DNA from: Lewinellaceae bacterium
GTDB lineage: Bacteria > Bacteroidota > Bacteroidia > Chitinophagales > Saprospiraceae
Assembly: GCA_016719605.1 (NCBI GenBank)
Contig: JADJYW010000004.1
Coordinates: forward strand, 461,012 to 525,011
Reading direction: 5' to 3'
Length of the DNA: 64,000 nucleotides
Under the pieces are notes generated by a model, which was given only the letters and a program-made list of their open reading frames with translations, did not search any database and was not told the origin of the DNA. The translations under genes were made by a program, and so were the position numbers. Positions 55,745 through 64,000 of this stretch are shown here, in pieces (position 1 is the first letter of the stretch; each line of letters opens with the position of its first letter).

Positions 55745-57253
55745 ATGAAAAAAACACTCATTCACGGGTTAAGCCTGCTCTTACTGGGTCTTTTGGTTGT
55801 TAGCTGTGGTCGCAAGACCGAGCGTTCTTCCACCACCAACTGGAAATACAACGACCAAAAGTGGGGCGGCTTTGAAAAATTAAACTACGAAGGACAGGCT
55901 ACCGGTCCCAATCTGGTGCTCATTGAAGGTGGTACCTACACTCAGGGTCTTACAGATCAGGATGTTACTTTCGAATGGAACAATGTCCCGCGCCGCGTGA
56001 CTATTTCGTCGTTCTACATGGACGAAACGGAGGTCTCTAATATTGATTACCGCGAGTACCTGTATTGGGTGGCCAACACCTGGGGAGAAAGTTTTCCCGA
56101 GGCTTGGCAACGTGCCTTGCCGGATACGCTGGTTTGGCGCGAAGAACTGGCCTTCAACGAACCACTCGTAGAAACCTACTTCCGCCACCCGGCTTATGAC
56201 GACTATCCCGTCGTGGGTGTAAGTTGGGTACAAGCCAACGAATACGCCAAGTGGCGTACGGACCGCGTCAACGAAATGATTTTGATCGAACGCGGTGTGC
56301 TGGAAAACACGCCTGATCAGAAAAACGAAAACAACTTCAATAGCGAGGCGTATTTGGTCGGCCAATATGAAGGTTCTGTTCGCAAGAACTTGCCGGATCG
56401 TCGTACCGGTGGCGAGCGCCCGGTTCGTTTGGAAGACGGTATCCTGCTGCCCACCTATCGGTTGCCAACAGAGGCCGAATGGGAGTATGCTGCGGCGGCT
56501 TTGATTGGAAATCAGGCGACCAGCAAAGATGAACTCATCACCGACCGGCGTATTTATTCGTGGGACGGCAACACGGTGCGCTACCAAAAACGCAACCGCT
56601 ACCAAGGCAAAATTCTGGCTAACTTCAAACGTAGTGCAGGTGACTATGGCGGTATGGCAGGCGCCCTGAATGACAAAGCATTTTCTCCTGCTCCGGTTCG
56701 TTCCAATTGGCCAAATGACTTCGGCCTGTACAATATGGCCGGCAACGTTAATGAGTGGACTGCCGACCTGTATCGCCCGCTCACGGCACAAGACCTTGTG
56801 GATGTAGAAAACATGGACCTGAACCCTTATCGCGGTAACACGTTTATGCACAAGGAGACAGACCCTGCAACAGGTGCTCCGGTTCAAAAAGACGACCTCG
56901 GCCGCTTGAAATATGTTGTAGCCGATACAACTGAAACGGCTCTCCGGGACAACTACAAACGCCCCGAAGTTTTCAACTACCTGGACGGTGACAAAGAATC
57001 GGAAGTCGAATACCGCTACGGCATCAGCACGCTGGTCAGCGACAAGGCGCGTGTAATTAAGGGTGGTTCCTGGGCTGACCGCGCATGGTGGCTTTCCCCG
57101 GGTGCACGTCGTTTTCTTGAAGAAGACAAAGCAAGTAAATCTGTGGGTTTCCGCTGTGCAATGACCCGGGTAGGATCCCCTACGGGTAATGCTGAGCCTG
57201 CCGGCAACCAGTTCAAGGTCAAGAAAAAGCCCGTGAAGCGCCGCTACAAGTAA
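55745..57253 (+). CDS. gldJ: Gliding-motility/T9SS lipoprotein GldJ (SUMF-like fold)
   Basis: 502 residues. Lipoprotein signal ending LLVVSC (Cys22), then a formylglycine-generating-enzyme-like fold: LIEGGTYTQG, FYMDETEVSNIDYREYLYW, YPVVGVSWVQANEYAKWRT, YRLPTEAEWEYAA, LYNMAGNVNEWTADLY, and IKGGSWADRAWWL to SVGFRCAM. The catalytic cysteines of true sulfatase-activating enzymes are not evident, as for GldJ/GldK. GldJ is preferred over GldK because murF follows, the gene order I recall from Flavobacterium, and because gldLMN are absent. The protein is needed for T9SS function and gliding in Flavobacterium. It ends with a basic tail KKKPVKRRYK. Confidence 0.85.
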   Translation: MKKTLIHGLSLLLLGLLVVSCGRKTERSSTTNWKYNDQKWGGFEKLNYEGQATGPNLVLIEGGTYTQGLTDQDVTFEWNNVPRRVTISSFYMDETEVSNIDYREYLYWVANTWGESFPEAWQRALPDTLVWREELAFNEPLVETYFRHPAYDDYPVVGVSWVQANEYAKWRTDRVNEMILIERGVLENTPDQKNENNFNSEAYLVGQYEGSVRKNLPDRRTGGERPVRLEDGILLPTYRLPTEAEWEYAAAALIGNQATSKDELITDRRIYSWDGNTVRYQKRNRYQGKILANFKRSAGDYGGMAGALNDKAFSPAPVRSNWPNDFGLYNMAGNVNEWTADLYRPLTAQDLVDVENMDLNPYRGNTFMHKETDPATGAPVQKDDLGRLKYVVADTTETALRDNYKRPEVFNYLDGDKESEVEYRYGISTLVSDKARVIKGGSWADRAWWLSPGARRFLEEDKASKSVGFRCAMTRVGSPTGNAEPAGNQFKVKKKPVKRRYK

Positions 57254-57309
57254 AGAAGCAGCAACACGAAAAGGGATGAATTCGTAGACCGTATATATCT
57301 AACTTCTGA

Positions 57310-57344
57310 AAACGGGAGGGCCTTGCGTCCCTCCCGTTTTTTTG
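57310..57344 (+). terminator. Intrinsic terminator after gldJ
   Basis: AAACGGGAGGG and CCCTCCCGTTT arms with an eight-base loop and seven T, 57 bases after the gldJ stop and 40 before the murF start. Confidence 0.92.
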
Positions 57345-57383
57345 TTGCACACCTTCAAATCGCACACAATCTGCTCTTCAACT

Positions 57384-58719
57384 ATGGTTTCCTTAGATAC
57401 CCTGTATTCAATTTTTCTACAGCATCCGGCCATCTGCACTGATACGCGACAACTTAGTGCCGGCTGTCTTTTTTTTGCGCTCAAGGGCGATAAATTCGAT
57501 GGAAACCGGTTCGCAGAGCAGGCGCTTGCGGGCGGAGCAGCGTACTGTATCATTGACGACGCTTCCTGCCGGACGAACCCGGAGCGCTGCCTGCTCGTCC
57601 ATGATGTATTGAACACCCTCCAGCAATTGGCCGCACACCATCGCCGCCAATTTGATATCCCGGTTATTGCAATCGGAGGCTCCAATGGCAAGACAACAAC
57701 CAAGGAACTCGCATCGGCCGTACTGGGCAGCCATTATCCCTGCCACTACACCCAAGGCAACCTGAACAACCACATCGGTGTTCCGCTGACCCTGCTGGCC
57801 ATGCCTCCCGATACCGAAGTAGCCATTATCGAAATGGGAACCAATCAGCCCGGCGACATCGAGCACCTGTGCGAAATAGCAGCGCCCACGCATGGCCTGC
57901 TGACCAATATAGGAAAAGAGCATCTCGAAGGTTTTGGCAATCTGGAAGGGGTGAAAAAGGCCGAAGGCGAGCCTGTTTCAGTACCTCCATCACCAGCATG
58001 GCTGTGTCTTCGTGAATACTTCCGAGAAGTACCTGAAAACCATGTCGCGCACAAATCGCAAAAGGGTTTGCTACATGGCATCCGATATACTGCGTCCGCA
58101 ACACGGAATCATTGATGTCAAACTACTGGAAAGTACCCCGTATGTCCGGGTAGCATTTCTGTCGGAAACCGATCAAATCGTGGAGGTTCAGTCGCAGCTG
58201 ATCGGGCAACATAACTTCCACAATATCATGACCGCGATCGCTCTCGGCGTATATTTTAAAGTGCCCGCTGCCAAGATCAAGACCGCAATTGAGCACTATA
58301 AACCCACAAACAACCGATCCCAGGTGTTGCAATATGGCAGCAACACCATATTCCTCGATGCTTACAACGCCAACCCCTCCAGTATGCGTGCGGCCCTGGA
58401 CGCACTTCAGGATATGTCAGCACCTCAAAAAATTGCTATTCTGGGGGACATGCTTGAGCTGGGAACGGAAAGCCGGAAAGAGCACCAGGGCATTTTGCGA
58501 CGCGCTGCCCGCCTGAAATTAGACAAACTCGTCGTGGTAGGCCCGGAGTTTGCCCGTTGCAATCCGGCTCAATTCAAAGCACTTTCCTTCCCGGATACAA
58601 AGGCTGCCCGGGAATGGTTTGACGATCAGGTATTCGAAGATGCGCTTGTTTTGGTCAAAGCATCGAGGGGCATTGGGCTGGAGCGGATCGTTGGGAATCA
58701 GGCATTTCCGGCAGGGTAA
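57384..58719 (+). CDS. murF: UDP-MurNAc-tripeptide--D-Ala-D-Ala ligase (one frameshift)
   Basis: About 445 residues. Adds D-Ala-D-Ala to the peptidoglycan precursor with ATP. N-terminal domain TDTRQLSAGCLFFALKGDKF; P-loop IGGSNGKTTTKE; VAIIEMGTNQPGDIEHL and TNIGKEHLEGFG in the central domain; LDAYNANPSSMRAALDALQD and ILGDMLELGTESRKEH in the C-terminal domain. At about 57971-57973 one C is extra: KKAEGE continues as LFQYLHHQHGCVFVNTSEKY once it is dropped. As murF is essential, a consensus error is likely. The upstream terminator suggests its own promoter or partial read-through from gldJ. Confidence 0.88.
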
Positions 58720-58748
58720 AGCATTTCCGATTTCCGATTTCCGATTCC

Positions 58749-59861
58749 CTACCCTCCAAATCGGCGCAGAGCCTGGAGAAGCCGGTCGGGCAATTCTTCC
58801 CGGCAAGCAGCCTGATAGTCCTGAAAAGAACACGGGACAAGGTAATGGCGCTGATGCTTTTGCTCCGAAGCCACGGGGGTTTGCATCCACCAGCGACCAC
58901 TTCGGGCGCTTTTCCAAAACGTGATCTGGTAGTGCAACTGGCGGAAGTCAACAATATATTCGGTCAGGCTGTCCGTGGAGGCCGGGAAATCATTTTTTCG
59001 ATTAAAAAAACCTTCGAGAAAGTACCACACCATCTGGCTGACCACCTGGGCAGTTTGTTGGTCGCGGTCGTGGTCGCGGTGGTAACCAAAAATGCCGAAT
59101 GAGGTCAGTTTGTCGCTCATGCCGGCGTATCGGCACAGTTGGCAGGCTTCTTCTACAAAATAGCCTGATGGCGAAGGGTTTTCTACCCCCGGGGCATCGC
59201 TCTGCTTGAGCGCCGCCAGATGAAAAGCCAGCATATCGGCATCGCGCAACACAGGCTCTGCTTCCTCCATGGCGGCTCGGGACTTTCCCAGACGCAGCGC
59301 ATCGAAGTTGTTTTCGTAGAGCAAATCAACCCGGTCCGCCGGTGTCTGGTGCGTTTGAAAACCGAGAATACCAAAATGAAAGAGTTGGGGATGGCGCGGA
59401 CGGAGCAGTCGGGTATAAACCGATTGGGCAGCCAATGCGGAATCTGGATCGGCAAAACGCAACATTTCATCCACAACCACCAAATTCGCCAACGACTTGG
59501 CTTCCTGATAAGCCAGAAACTGCGCGCGCGCCAGTTCGTCGCTATGTGCCAAAACAATAGGCAGGATATTGCCGCTCAGCAACTCGAACAGCACCGGGAT
59601 GAGTACGGATGGTTCCGCCCGCCGCAGATTGCCCAGGTCCGCGACAGCCCCCTGCGGAAACGGGTATGTTGTGCGATACAGCACTTCCCGCACGGCATTG
59701 GCCTCCTTGTCTCCAGCACCGATCAGCGCCACCCGCACACCCTGGAGGTTCGGAAAAGAAGTGCCGAATACATGGATATTTTTTCCAAAAGACAACCCGT
59801 CAAGCGGCTCAAGGGATTTTCGCAAGGAGGCGTTAAGCGGTTTTAACCAGTTCTGCAGCAT
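58749..59861 (-). CDS. Arginase/formimidoylglutamase-fold protein with degenerate metal-binding motifs
   Basis: 370 residues, overall fold of the ureohydrolase family (VRVALIGAGDKEANAVREVL; the end CRYAGMSDKLTSFGIFGYHR resembles the family C-terminus EEACQLTRYAG...SFGIYGYN). The usual manganese ligands are missing or altered: GGDHS is replaced by LAHSDELA, DAHxD by VDEMLRFADPD, and SxDxDxxDP by LAFHLAALKQSDAP. Such proteins are often annotated formimidoylglutamase in Bacteroidota, but activity is doubtful. It lies convergent with murF, next to gldJ. A structural or regulatory role is possible; this is inference. Confidence 0.75.
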   Translation of the reverse strand: MLQNWLKPLNASLRKSLEPLDGLSFGKNIHVFGTSFPNLQGVRVALIGAGDKEANAVREVLYRTTYPFPQGAVADLGNLRRAEPSVLIPVLFELLSGNILPIVLAHSDELARAQFLAYQEAKSLANLVVVDEMLRFADPDSALAAQSVYTRLLRPRHPQLFHFGILGFQTHQTPADRVDLLYENNFDALRLGKSRAAMEEAEPVLRDADMLAFHLAALKQSDAPGVENPSPSGYFVEEACQLCRYAGMSDKLTSFGIFGYHRDHDRDQQTAQVVSQMVWYFLEGFFNRKNDFPASTDSLTEYIVDFRQLHYQITFWKSARSGRWWMQTPVASEQKHQRHYLVPCSFQDYQAACREELPDRLLQALRRFGG

Positions 59862-60005
59862 ACTGTTTTATTTAGGCAGCAAAAAAACGGCGTTTGTCTC
59901 CCATTCTGTGCAAAATTTTGCCGGCAGGCAGGTGGTGTATCCGGGAATCAGATGTTTCCTGCAAGGGGCTTTTTTTTGAATAACCAAATCCCAATGCTTT
60001 TTCGC

Positions 60006-60013
60006 TACTTTTG
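60006..60013 (+). promoter_or_regulatory. TAnnTTTG box upstream of the dehydrogenase gene
   Basis: TACTTTTG matches the -7 consensus, 52 bases before the start codon. No good -33 box at 19-21 bases. Confidence 0.4.
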
Positions 60014-60065
60014 CCTCGCTTTTCAAGCATATACCCAGCAACCACATACCAAGCACATTTTACGG

Positions 60066-61301
60066 ATGGAGGAACTCCTTACCCGATACAAAGAGAAAAA
60101 GCCGGAGATCGTTTTTGAATGGCATGATGCCGAAACAGATGCCGAAGGCTGGATTGTGATCAATTCTCTACGCAATGGTGCAGCAGGTGGCGGCACGCGG
60201 ATGCGCAAAGGTTTGACACGCGAAGAGGTCACCTCGCTCGCCAAGGTCATGGAAGTCAAGTTTAGTGTTTGTGGGCCGCCCATAGGTGGCGCCAAAAGCG
60301 GCATCAACTTCGATCCCAACGATCCCCGCCGCCTGGAAGTACTTGCCCGCTGGTATCGTGCAGCCTTGCCGATCCTCAAACACTACTACGGTACCGGTGG
60401 CGACCTGAATGTGGACGAACTGAAGGATGTAGTTCCGATTACCGAAAATCTGGGACTTTGGCACCCCCAGGAAGGCATTGTCCGGGGACATCTCAAACCC
60501 ACCGAGGGCCAGCAAATTAACATTATCGGTCAGTTGCGACATGGCTGCGCCAAGATTGTAGAAGATCAGGAGTATGTGCCCGAGGGGGGAGCGCACAAAC
60601 ATGCAGTAGCCGACCTGATCACCGGGTACGGTGTAGCCGAATCTATACGGCACTATTATGATCTTTATTTCAACAGCACACCTGCCGGAAAAACAGTAAT
60701 CGTTCAGGGGTGGGGTAATGTAGCATCCGCTGCAGCCTGCTACCTGGCTAAGGATGGAGCCAAAATAATCGGCATCATTGACCGGGATGGTGGTATCTTG
60801 TGCCCCGACGGACTTAGTTTGGACGAAGTCAAGCATTTGTTCAACACCAAGGACGGCAACAAACTTCAAGCACCCAATCTGTTGCCCTTCGAGGAAGTCA
60901 ACGAAAAAATATGGCGCATGGGCGCCGATATTTTTATACCAGGTGCTGCATCCAAACTGATTTCGCGTGCACAAGTGGATGCCATGCTGGAGGGTGAAAT
61001 AGAGGTAATCGCTTGCGGCGCCAATGTGCCATTCGTGGATGATGGCGTATTTTTTGGTCCAACGGCCCATTATACCGATGCACACACCGCGCTGATCCCC
61101 GATTTTATCGCAAATTGTGGCATGGCCCGCGTTTTTGCTTACTTGATGCAGCCCGATGCCGTGATGACCGACAAAGCCATTTTCAACGATACTTCGGGCA
61201 CAATACGCCGTGGCTTGGAAGAAGTAAGAAAAATAAACCCGGCTCCAAATAACATTTCCTCGAATGCCCTATATTTGGCCCTTAAGAAACTGGGTGTTTA
61301 G
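60066..61301 (+). CDS. Glu/Leu/Phe/Val dehydrogenase
   Basis: 411 residues. Oxidative deamination of an amino acid (probably glutamate or a branched-chain amino acid) with NAD(P). Catalytic-lysine segment GPPIGGAKSGINFDPND; substrate-side GTGGDLNVDELKDVVPITEN; nucleotide-binding VIVQGWGNVASAAACYLAKDG; and the C-terminal IACGANVPFVDDGVFFGPTA. An upstream frame to 59952 exists, but ATG 60066 fits the family start EELLTRYKEKKPEIVFEW. Substrate choice is not resolved by sequence. Confidence 0.88.
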   Translation: MEELLTRYKEKKPEIVFEWHDAETDAEGWIVINSLRNGAAGGGTRMRKGLTREEVTSLAKVMEVKFSVCGPPIGGAKSGINFDPNDPRRLEVLARWYRAALPILKHYYGTGGDLNVDELKDVVPITENLGLWHPQEGIVRGHLKPTEGQQINIIGQLRHGCAKIVEDQEYVPEGGAHKHAVADLITGYGVAESIRHYYDLYFNSTPAGKTVIVQGWGNVASAAACYLAKDGAKIIGIIDRDGGILCPDGLSLDEVKHLFNTKDGNKLQAPNLLPFEEVNEKIWRMGADIFIPGAASKLISRAQVDAMLEGEIEVIACGANVPFVDDGVFFGPTAHYTDAHTALIPDFIANCGMARVFAYLMQPDAVMTDKAIFNDTSGTIRRGLEEVRKINPAPNNISSNALYLALKKLGV

Positions 61302-61432
61302 GTTTTTACTACAAGATTGTCCGGCGTTTTTTCGCGCCAAAAAAATAATTACTTGATTTTTTCATGTCTGCGCCAATTCAAAAGCGTTGAACAAAACTGT
61401 TAACATTTTTTAATTCTAAAAGCAGTGACCCT

Positions 61433-62905
61433 ATGACAGTTAGGAACTTACTATTAGCTGTTCTCTTTATTTCTGCCACCTTCAGCCTTTCCGCTCAAGA
61501 TGCAGCAGCACCGGCAGGCGGCGCGTACCGCTCCTTCTCCCCTGCCGATCAATGGGAACTGGGCATCCATGCCGGCGTGCCCTTCGTTTCGGGTGATTTG
61601 GACGGCAAGCTGGGCTTCGGCGGCGGCTTGCATGTGCGCAAATCCCTCGACCACATTTTTTCACTTCGTGTAGGCGGCTTGTACGCCAAAACCAAAAGTG
61701 AGGACACCGATAACAATCGCAGCTCCGAAATGAGCTGGATTTCCGGCTCCGCACAACTGGTTGTCACGGTTAACAATTTCCGGTTCAACAAACCGTACCG
61801 CAAACTTGCGGTGAATCTGTTCGCCGGCTTAGGCGCTACCAGCTTTACCACGGATTACACCGGCATCGCGCAGGCTATCGGCACAACCAATGGCAAAATC
61901 AAAAGCGGCACAAGTGGCCTGCTCGAAGTAGGCGCCGGCCTGGGCTACCGCGTAAGCCCCAAGTTCAACATTGGCCTGGAGTACACCCTGGCCTCTGTAC
62001 TCGGCGGAAACGGTGACCTGCTTGACGGCAGCGAAAACCTCGACGCCCGCGTGACCTCGTATCGCGACTACCTCCACTACCCCCACCTGACCCTCAACTT
62101 CAACCTGGGCGGTGCGGATAAAAACGGCGCTAAAAAATCTGAGCCGCTGTACTGGAGCAACCCGCTTAGCCAGGTGAGTGATGCTATCGTCGCGCTGGAA
62201 GCACGTCCGGTGTATGACCCGACCGATACCGATTCGGACGGCATCATTGACATGATTGACCAGGAAAAAGAAAGCCCTGCAGGTGCTCGTGTGGACACTC
62301 GCGGTGTTGTGCTGGACAGCGATGCCGACAAGGTGCTGGATTACAAAGACAAGGAACCGTTCTCACCTCCGGGCTACCCGGTTGACGCCAATGGCGTGGC
62401 ACAAGTGCCGAAGCCGATCACGGAAACCGACGTAAACCGCATCGTTGATGCCAAACTGGCCAACTTTAAACTGCCGGTTCAGGAAGGTTTGTCGGACTGG
62501 TTCCTGCCGATCATCAACTTTAGCACCAATAGCTATGATATTGCTGACGGTGAGTACACCAAACTCTATCAGATCGCTCAAGTGCTGAAAAACAACTCGA
62601 AAATACGCGTTGCTGTGACTGGCCATACCGACCAAACCGGTTCGGAAGGCTACAACAATGTGTTGTCGTACAACCGCGCTAAAGCGGCTATCGAGTTCCT
62701 CGTGGGCCAACACGGTATCTCCCGCGATCGGTTGGTGCTGGACTGGGCCGGCGAAGCCACGGCTATGGTTCCTGCCAAATCGTCCTCGCTTAATCGGCGC
62801 TCGGAATTCCGCGTTGCTAAAGCCGGCGAAACCGACAAAGCACGCCCCGACGGCCCCGAAGCCGGCAAAGGCCGCTTCATGGGTAACAAAGCATCCGGGT
62901 ATTAA
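61433..62905 (+). CDS. OmpA-family outer-membrane protein
   Basis: 490 residues. Signal peptide (RNLLLAVLFISATFSLSAQ); an eight-stranded-type N-terminal barrel (HAGVPFVSGDLDGKLGFGGG, YPHLTLNFNLGG); thrombospondin type 3-like calcium motifs (DPTDTDSDGIIDMIDQ, DSDADKVLDYKDKEPF); and a C-terminal OmpA domain binding peptidoglycan (VAVTGHTDQTGSEGYN, LSYNRAKAAIEFLVGQHGIS, LNRRSEF with the conserved Arg). Likely a structural link between the outer membrane and the wall. A terminator follows at 62953-62992. Confidence 0.9.
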   Translation: MTVRNLLLAVLFISATFSLSAQDAAAPAGGAYRSFSPADQWELGIHAGVPFVSGDLDGKLGFGGGLHVRKSLDHIFSLRVGGLYAKTKSEDTDNNRSSEMSWISGSAQLVVTVNNFRFNKPYRKLAVNLFAGLGATSFTTDYTGIAQAIGTTNGKIKSGTSGLLEVGAGLGYRVSPKFNIGLEYTLASVLGGNGDLLDGSENLDARVTSYRDYLHYPHLTLNFNLGGADKNGAKKSEPLYWSNPLSQVSDAIVALEARPVYDPTDTDSDGIIDMIDQEKESPAGARVDTRGVVLDSDADKVLDYKDKEPFSPPGYPVDANGVAQVPKPITETDVNRIVDAKLANFKLPVQEGLSDWFLPIINFSTNSYDIADGEYTKLYQIAQVLKNNSKIRVAVTGHTDQTGSEGYNNVLSYNRAKAAIEFLVGQHGISRDRLVLDWAGEATAMVPAKSSSLNRRSEFRVAKAGETDKARPDGPEAGKGRFMGNKASGY

Positions 62906-62952
62906 TGCTTAAAGTGGTATAGCAGCATTTGTAATGTTATTCCATTCCAACA

Positions 62953-62992
62953 AATGGGCAATTCCCAAACAGGGGGTTGCCCATTCTTTTTA
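62953..62992 (+). terminator. Intrinsic terminator after the OmpA gene
   Basis: AATGGGCAA pairs with TTGCCCATT around a 15-base loop, followed by CTTTTTAT. Confidence 0.85.
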
Positions 62993-63104
62993 TATAGGCA
63001 CACGGCTCCTGCCAGTAGTACCGGAAATAATAAAGCCATTTTTGGGGGCGTTAGAACTGGTACTTTTTTTCACTTTCACGTCAACATCGCCAAAAAAACG
63101 CGAT

Positions 63105-63947
63105 ATGAAGGCAATCCAAGCAACTGTCCTGAGTTTCGGCCTCATTACGATGGCCTTTCTTACACCAAACCTGCCGCAGAACCCGCCGGGTGAAAAAACG
63201 ACCGTAGACTCTACCGCCGGATCTTTTCAGCACGGCGAAAAACTCACCTACAAAATTTACTACAACTGGAATTTTGTCTGGTTGGCAGCAGGCGAAGTCA
63301 CCTTTCAGGTTTTTGACGAAGACAAACAATACCACTACCGCGCCCATGGCGAGACCTACGACTCCTACGAATGGTTTTTCAAAGTCAAAGACACCTACGA
63401 TTCGTGGGTAGATAAAAATACCATGCTCCCCAGCTATTCCGAGAGGAGCATTTTGGAGGGCGACTATCAAATTTTTGAAAAAATATCCTTCAACCAGGCC
63501 GCAAAAAAAACAACCGTCTGGCGCTCCAAAAAACGCGGCGAAACGGAGACCAAAACAGAGCATACCGTGCAGGACAAAGTACATGACGTGCTATCCAGCC
63601 TGTACTACCTGCGCAATATAGATTTTGCCAGCCGCAAAAAAGGCGCGGAAGAGCCTTTCCGGATTTTCATGGATCAGGATGAATTTCCCCTCAAAATGCG
63701 CTACCTCGGCAAAGACGAAAAGAAAAAAATACGCGGCATGAAGGGACATTTCAATACCCTGAAATTTGAGCCGCAGGTGATCGTGGGTAATGTTTTTAAA
63801 GACGATACCAAAATGACCGTTTGGGTTTCGGACGACCAAAACCGGATACCGGTACTCATCGAGTCCCCTGTTTCCGTCGGTTCGGTGAAAATGGTACTGA
63901 AAGAATATCAGGGACTGAAATCAGAGCTCAAGGCAAGGGTGCATTAG
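63105..63947 (+). CDS. DUF3108 family protein
   Basis: 280 residues from ATG 63105. Hydrophobic signal-like start (KAIQATVLSFGLITMAFLTP); then the DUF3108 pattern: FQHGEKLTYKIYYNWNFVWL, AGEVTFQVF, YDSYEWFFKVKDTYDSWVDK, KVHDVLSSLYYLRN and VSVGSVKMVLKEYQGLKSEL. DUF3108 proteins are secreted beta-rich proteins of unknown function in Bacteroidota and Proteobacteria. The last 53 bases of the window after its stop show no gene. Confidence 0.85.
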   Translation: MKAIQATVLSFGLITMAFLTPNLPQNPPGEKTTVDSTAGSFQHGEKLTYKIYYNWNFVWLAAGEVTFQVFDEDKQYHYRAHGETYDSYEWFFKVKDTYDSWVDKNTMLPSYSERSILEGDYQIFEKISFNQAAKKTTVWRSKKRGETETKTEHTVQDKVHDVLSSLYYLRNIDFASRKKGAEEPFRIFMDQDEFPLKMRYLGKDEKKKIRGMKGHFNTLKFEPQVIVGNVFKDDTKMTVWVSDDQNRIPVLIESPVSVGSVKMVLKEYQGLKSELKARVH

Positions 63948-64000
63948 AATCTTTAGCGACTTGCCCCGGGGCACTTTGCATTTGGGAATTAAGTTTACCT

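Noticed and set aside
55745..57253. GldK/PorK instead of GldJ
   Set aside because: gldL, gldM and gldN do not follow, and murF does, which fits GldJ. Both share the SUMF fold, so this rests on context.
58749..59861. Active formimidoylglutamase or arginase
   Set aside because: The metal-binding motifs expected of active ureohydrolases are not present at their usual places.

Overview
This window looks like a chromosomal segment from a free-living or sludge-type member of the Bacteroidota, most likely Saprospiria-like. The class call is inference from gene content. The evidence is a type IX secretion system (T9SS): a PorP/SprF protein, a GldJ lipoprotein and five cargo-like proteins with T9SS C-terminal sorting domains. 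Supporting features are TAnnTTTG promoter boxes, a TPR/histidine kinase/AraC hybrid regulator, ECF sigma factors paired with membrane regulators, and a class II ribonucleotide reductase. GC content is moderate to high.

Layout. 1-10.8 kb: the end of rpoC, a DUF5686 outer-membrane protein, and a very large secreted metalloprotease with SprB repeats. 10.9-22.2 kb: tcdA, a tyrosine phenol-lyase-like enzyme, an amino-acid permease, nrdJ interrupted by an intein, a fatty acid desaturase and uvrC. 22.3-29.4 kb: a cytochrome c/cupin/NTF2-like operon, a hybrid sensor-regulator, a small membrane protein and an AarF/UbiB kinase. 29.7-38.7 kb: two ECF sigma modules, each with a predicted membrane-spanning regulator ending in a beta-barrel, plus lipoproteins and a T9SS cargo. 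39.4-42.0 kb: the rplM-rpsI-rpsB-tsf operon, followed by a candidate small RNA. 42.5-54.4 kb: two T9SS cargo genes, a GH3-type enzyme, an orphan FecR, a DUF1800/DUF1501 pair, a nitroreductase and fni. 54.6-64 kb: PorP/SprF, gldJ, murF, an arginase-fold protein with degenerate metal sites, a Glu/Leu-type dehydrogenase, an OmpA protein and a DUF3108 protein.

Intergenic DNA is unusually rich in repeat families. These include hairpins built on a CGCAGAGGCGCGGAG core (one with a 46-bp perfect stem), GGTTGGAAGG arrays, a GTGTTTGGGTG hairpin, GTAGCGGCGGG hairpins, and two MITE-like palindromic elements.

Several otherwise well-preserved genes carry single-base frameshifts, some in runs of five identical bases. 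Two stretches, inside the nrdJ intein and inside uvrC, switch frame several times. Consensus errors in a draft assembly are the simplest explanation, but real decay is not excluded. The most interesting items are the intein placed at the catalytic cysteine of the reductase, the paired sigma/trans-envelope regulator modules, the candidate sRNA, and the repeat families.
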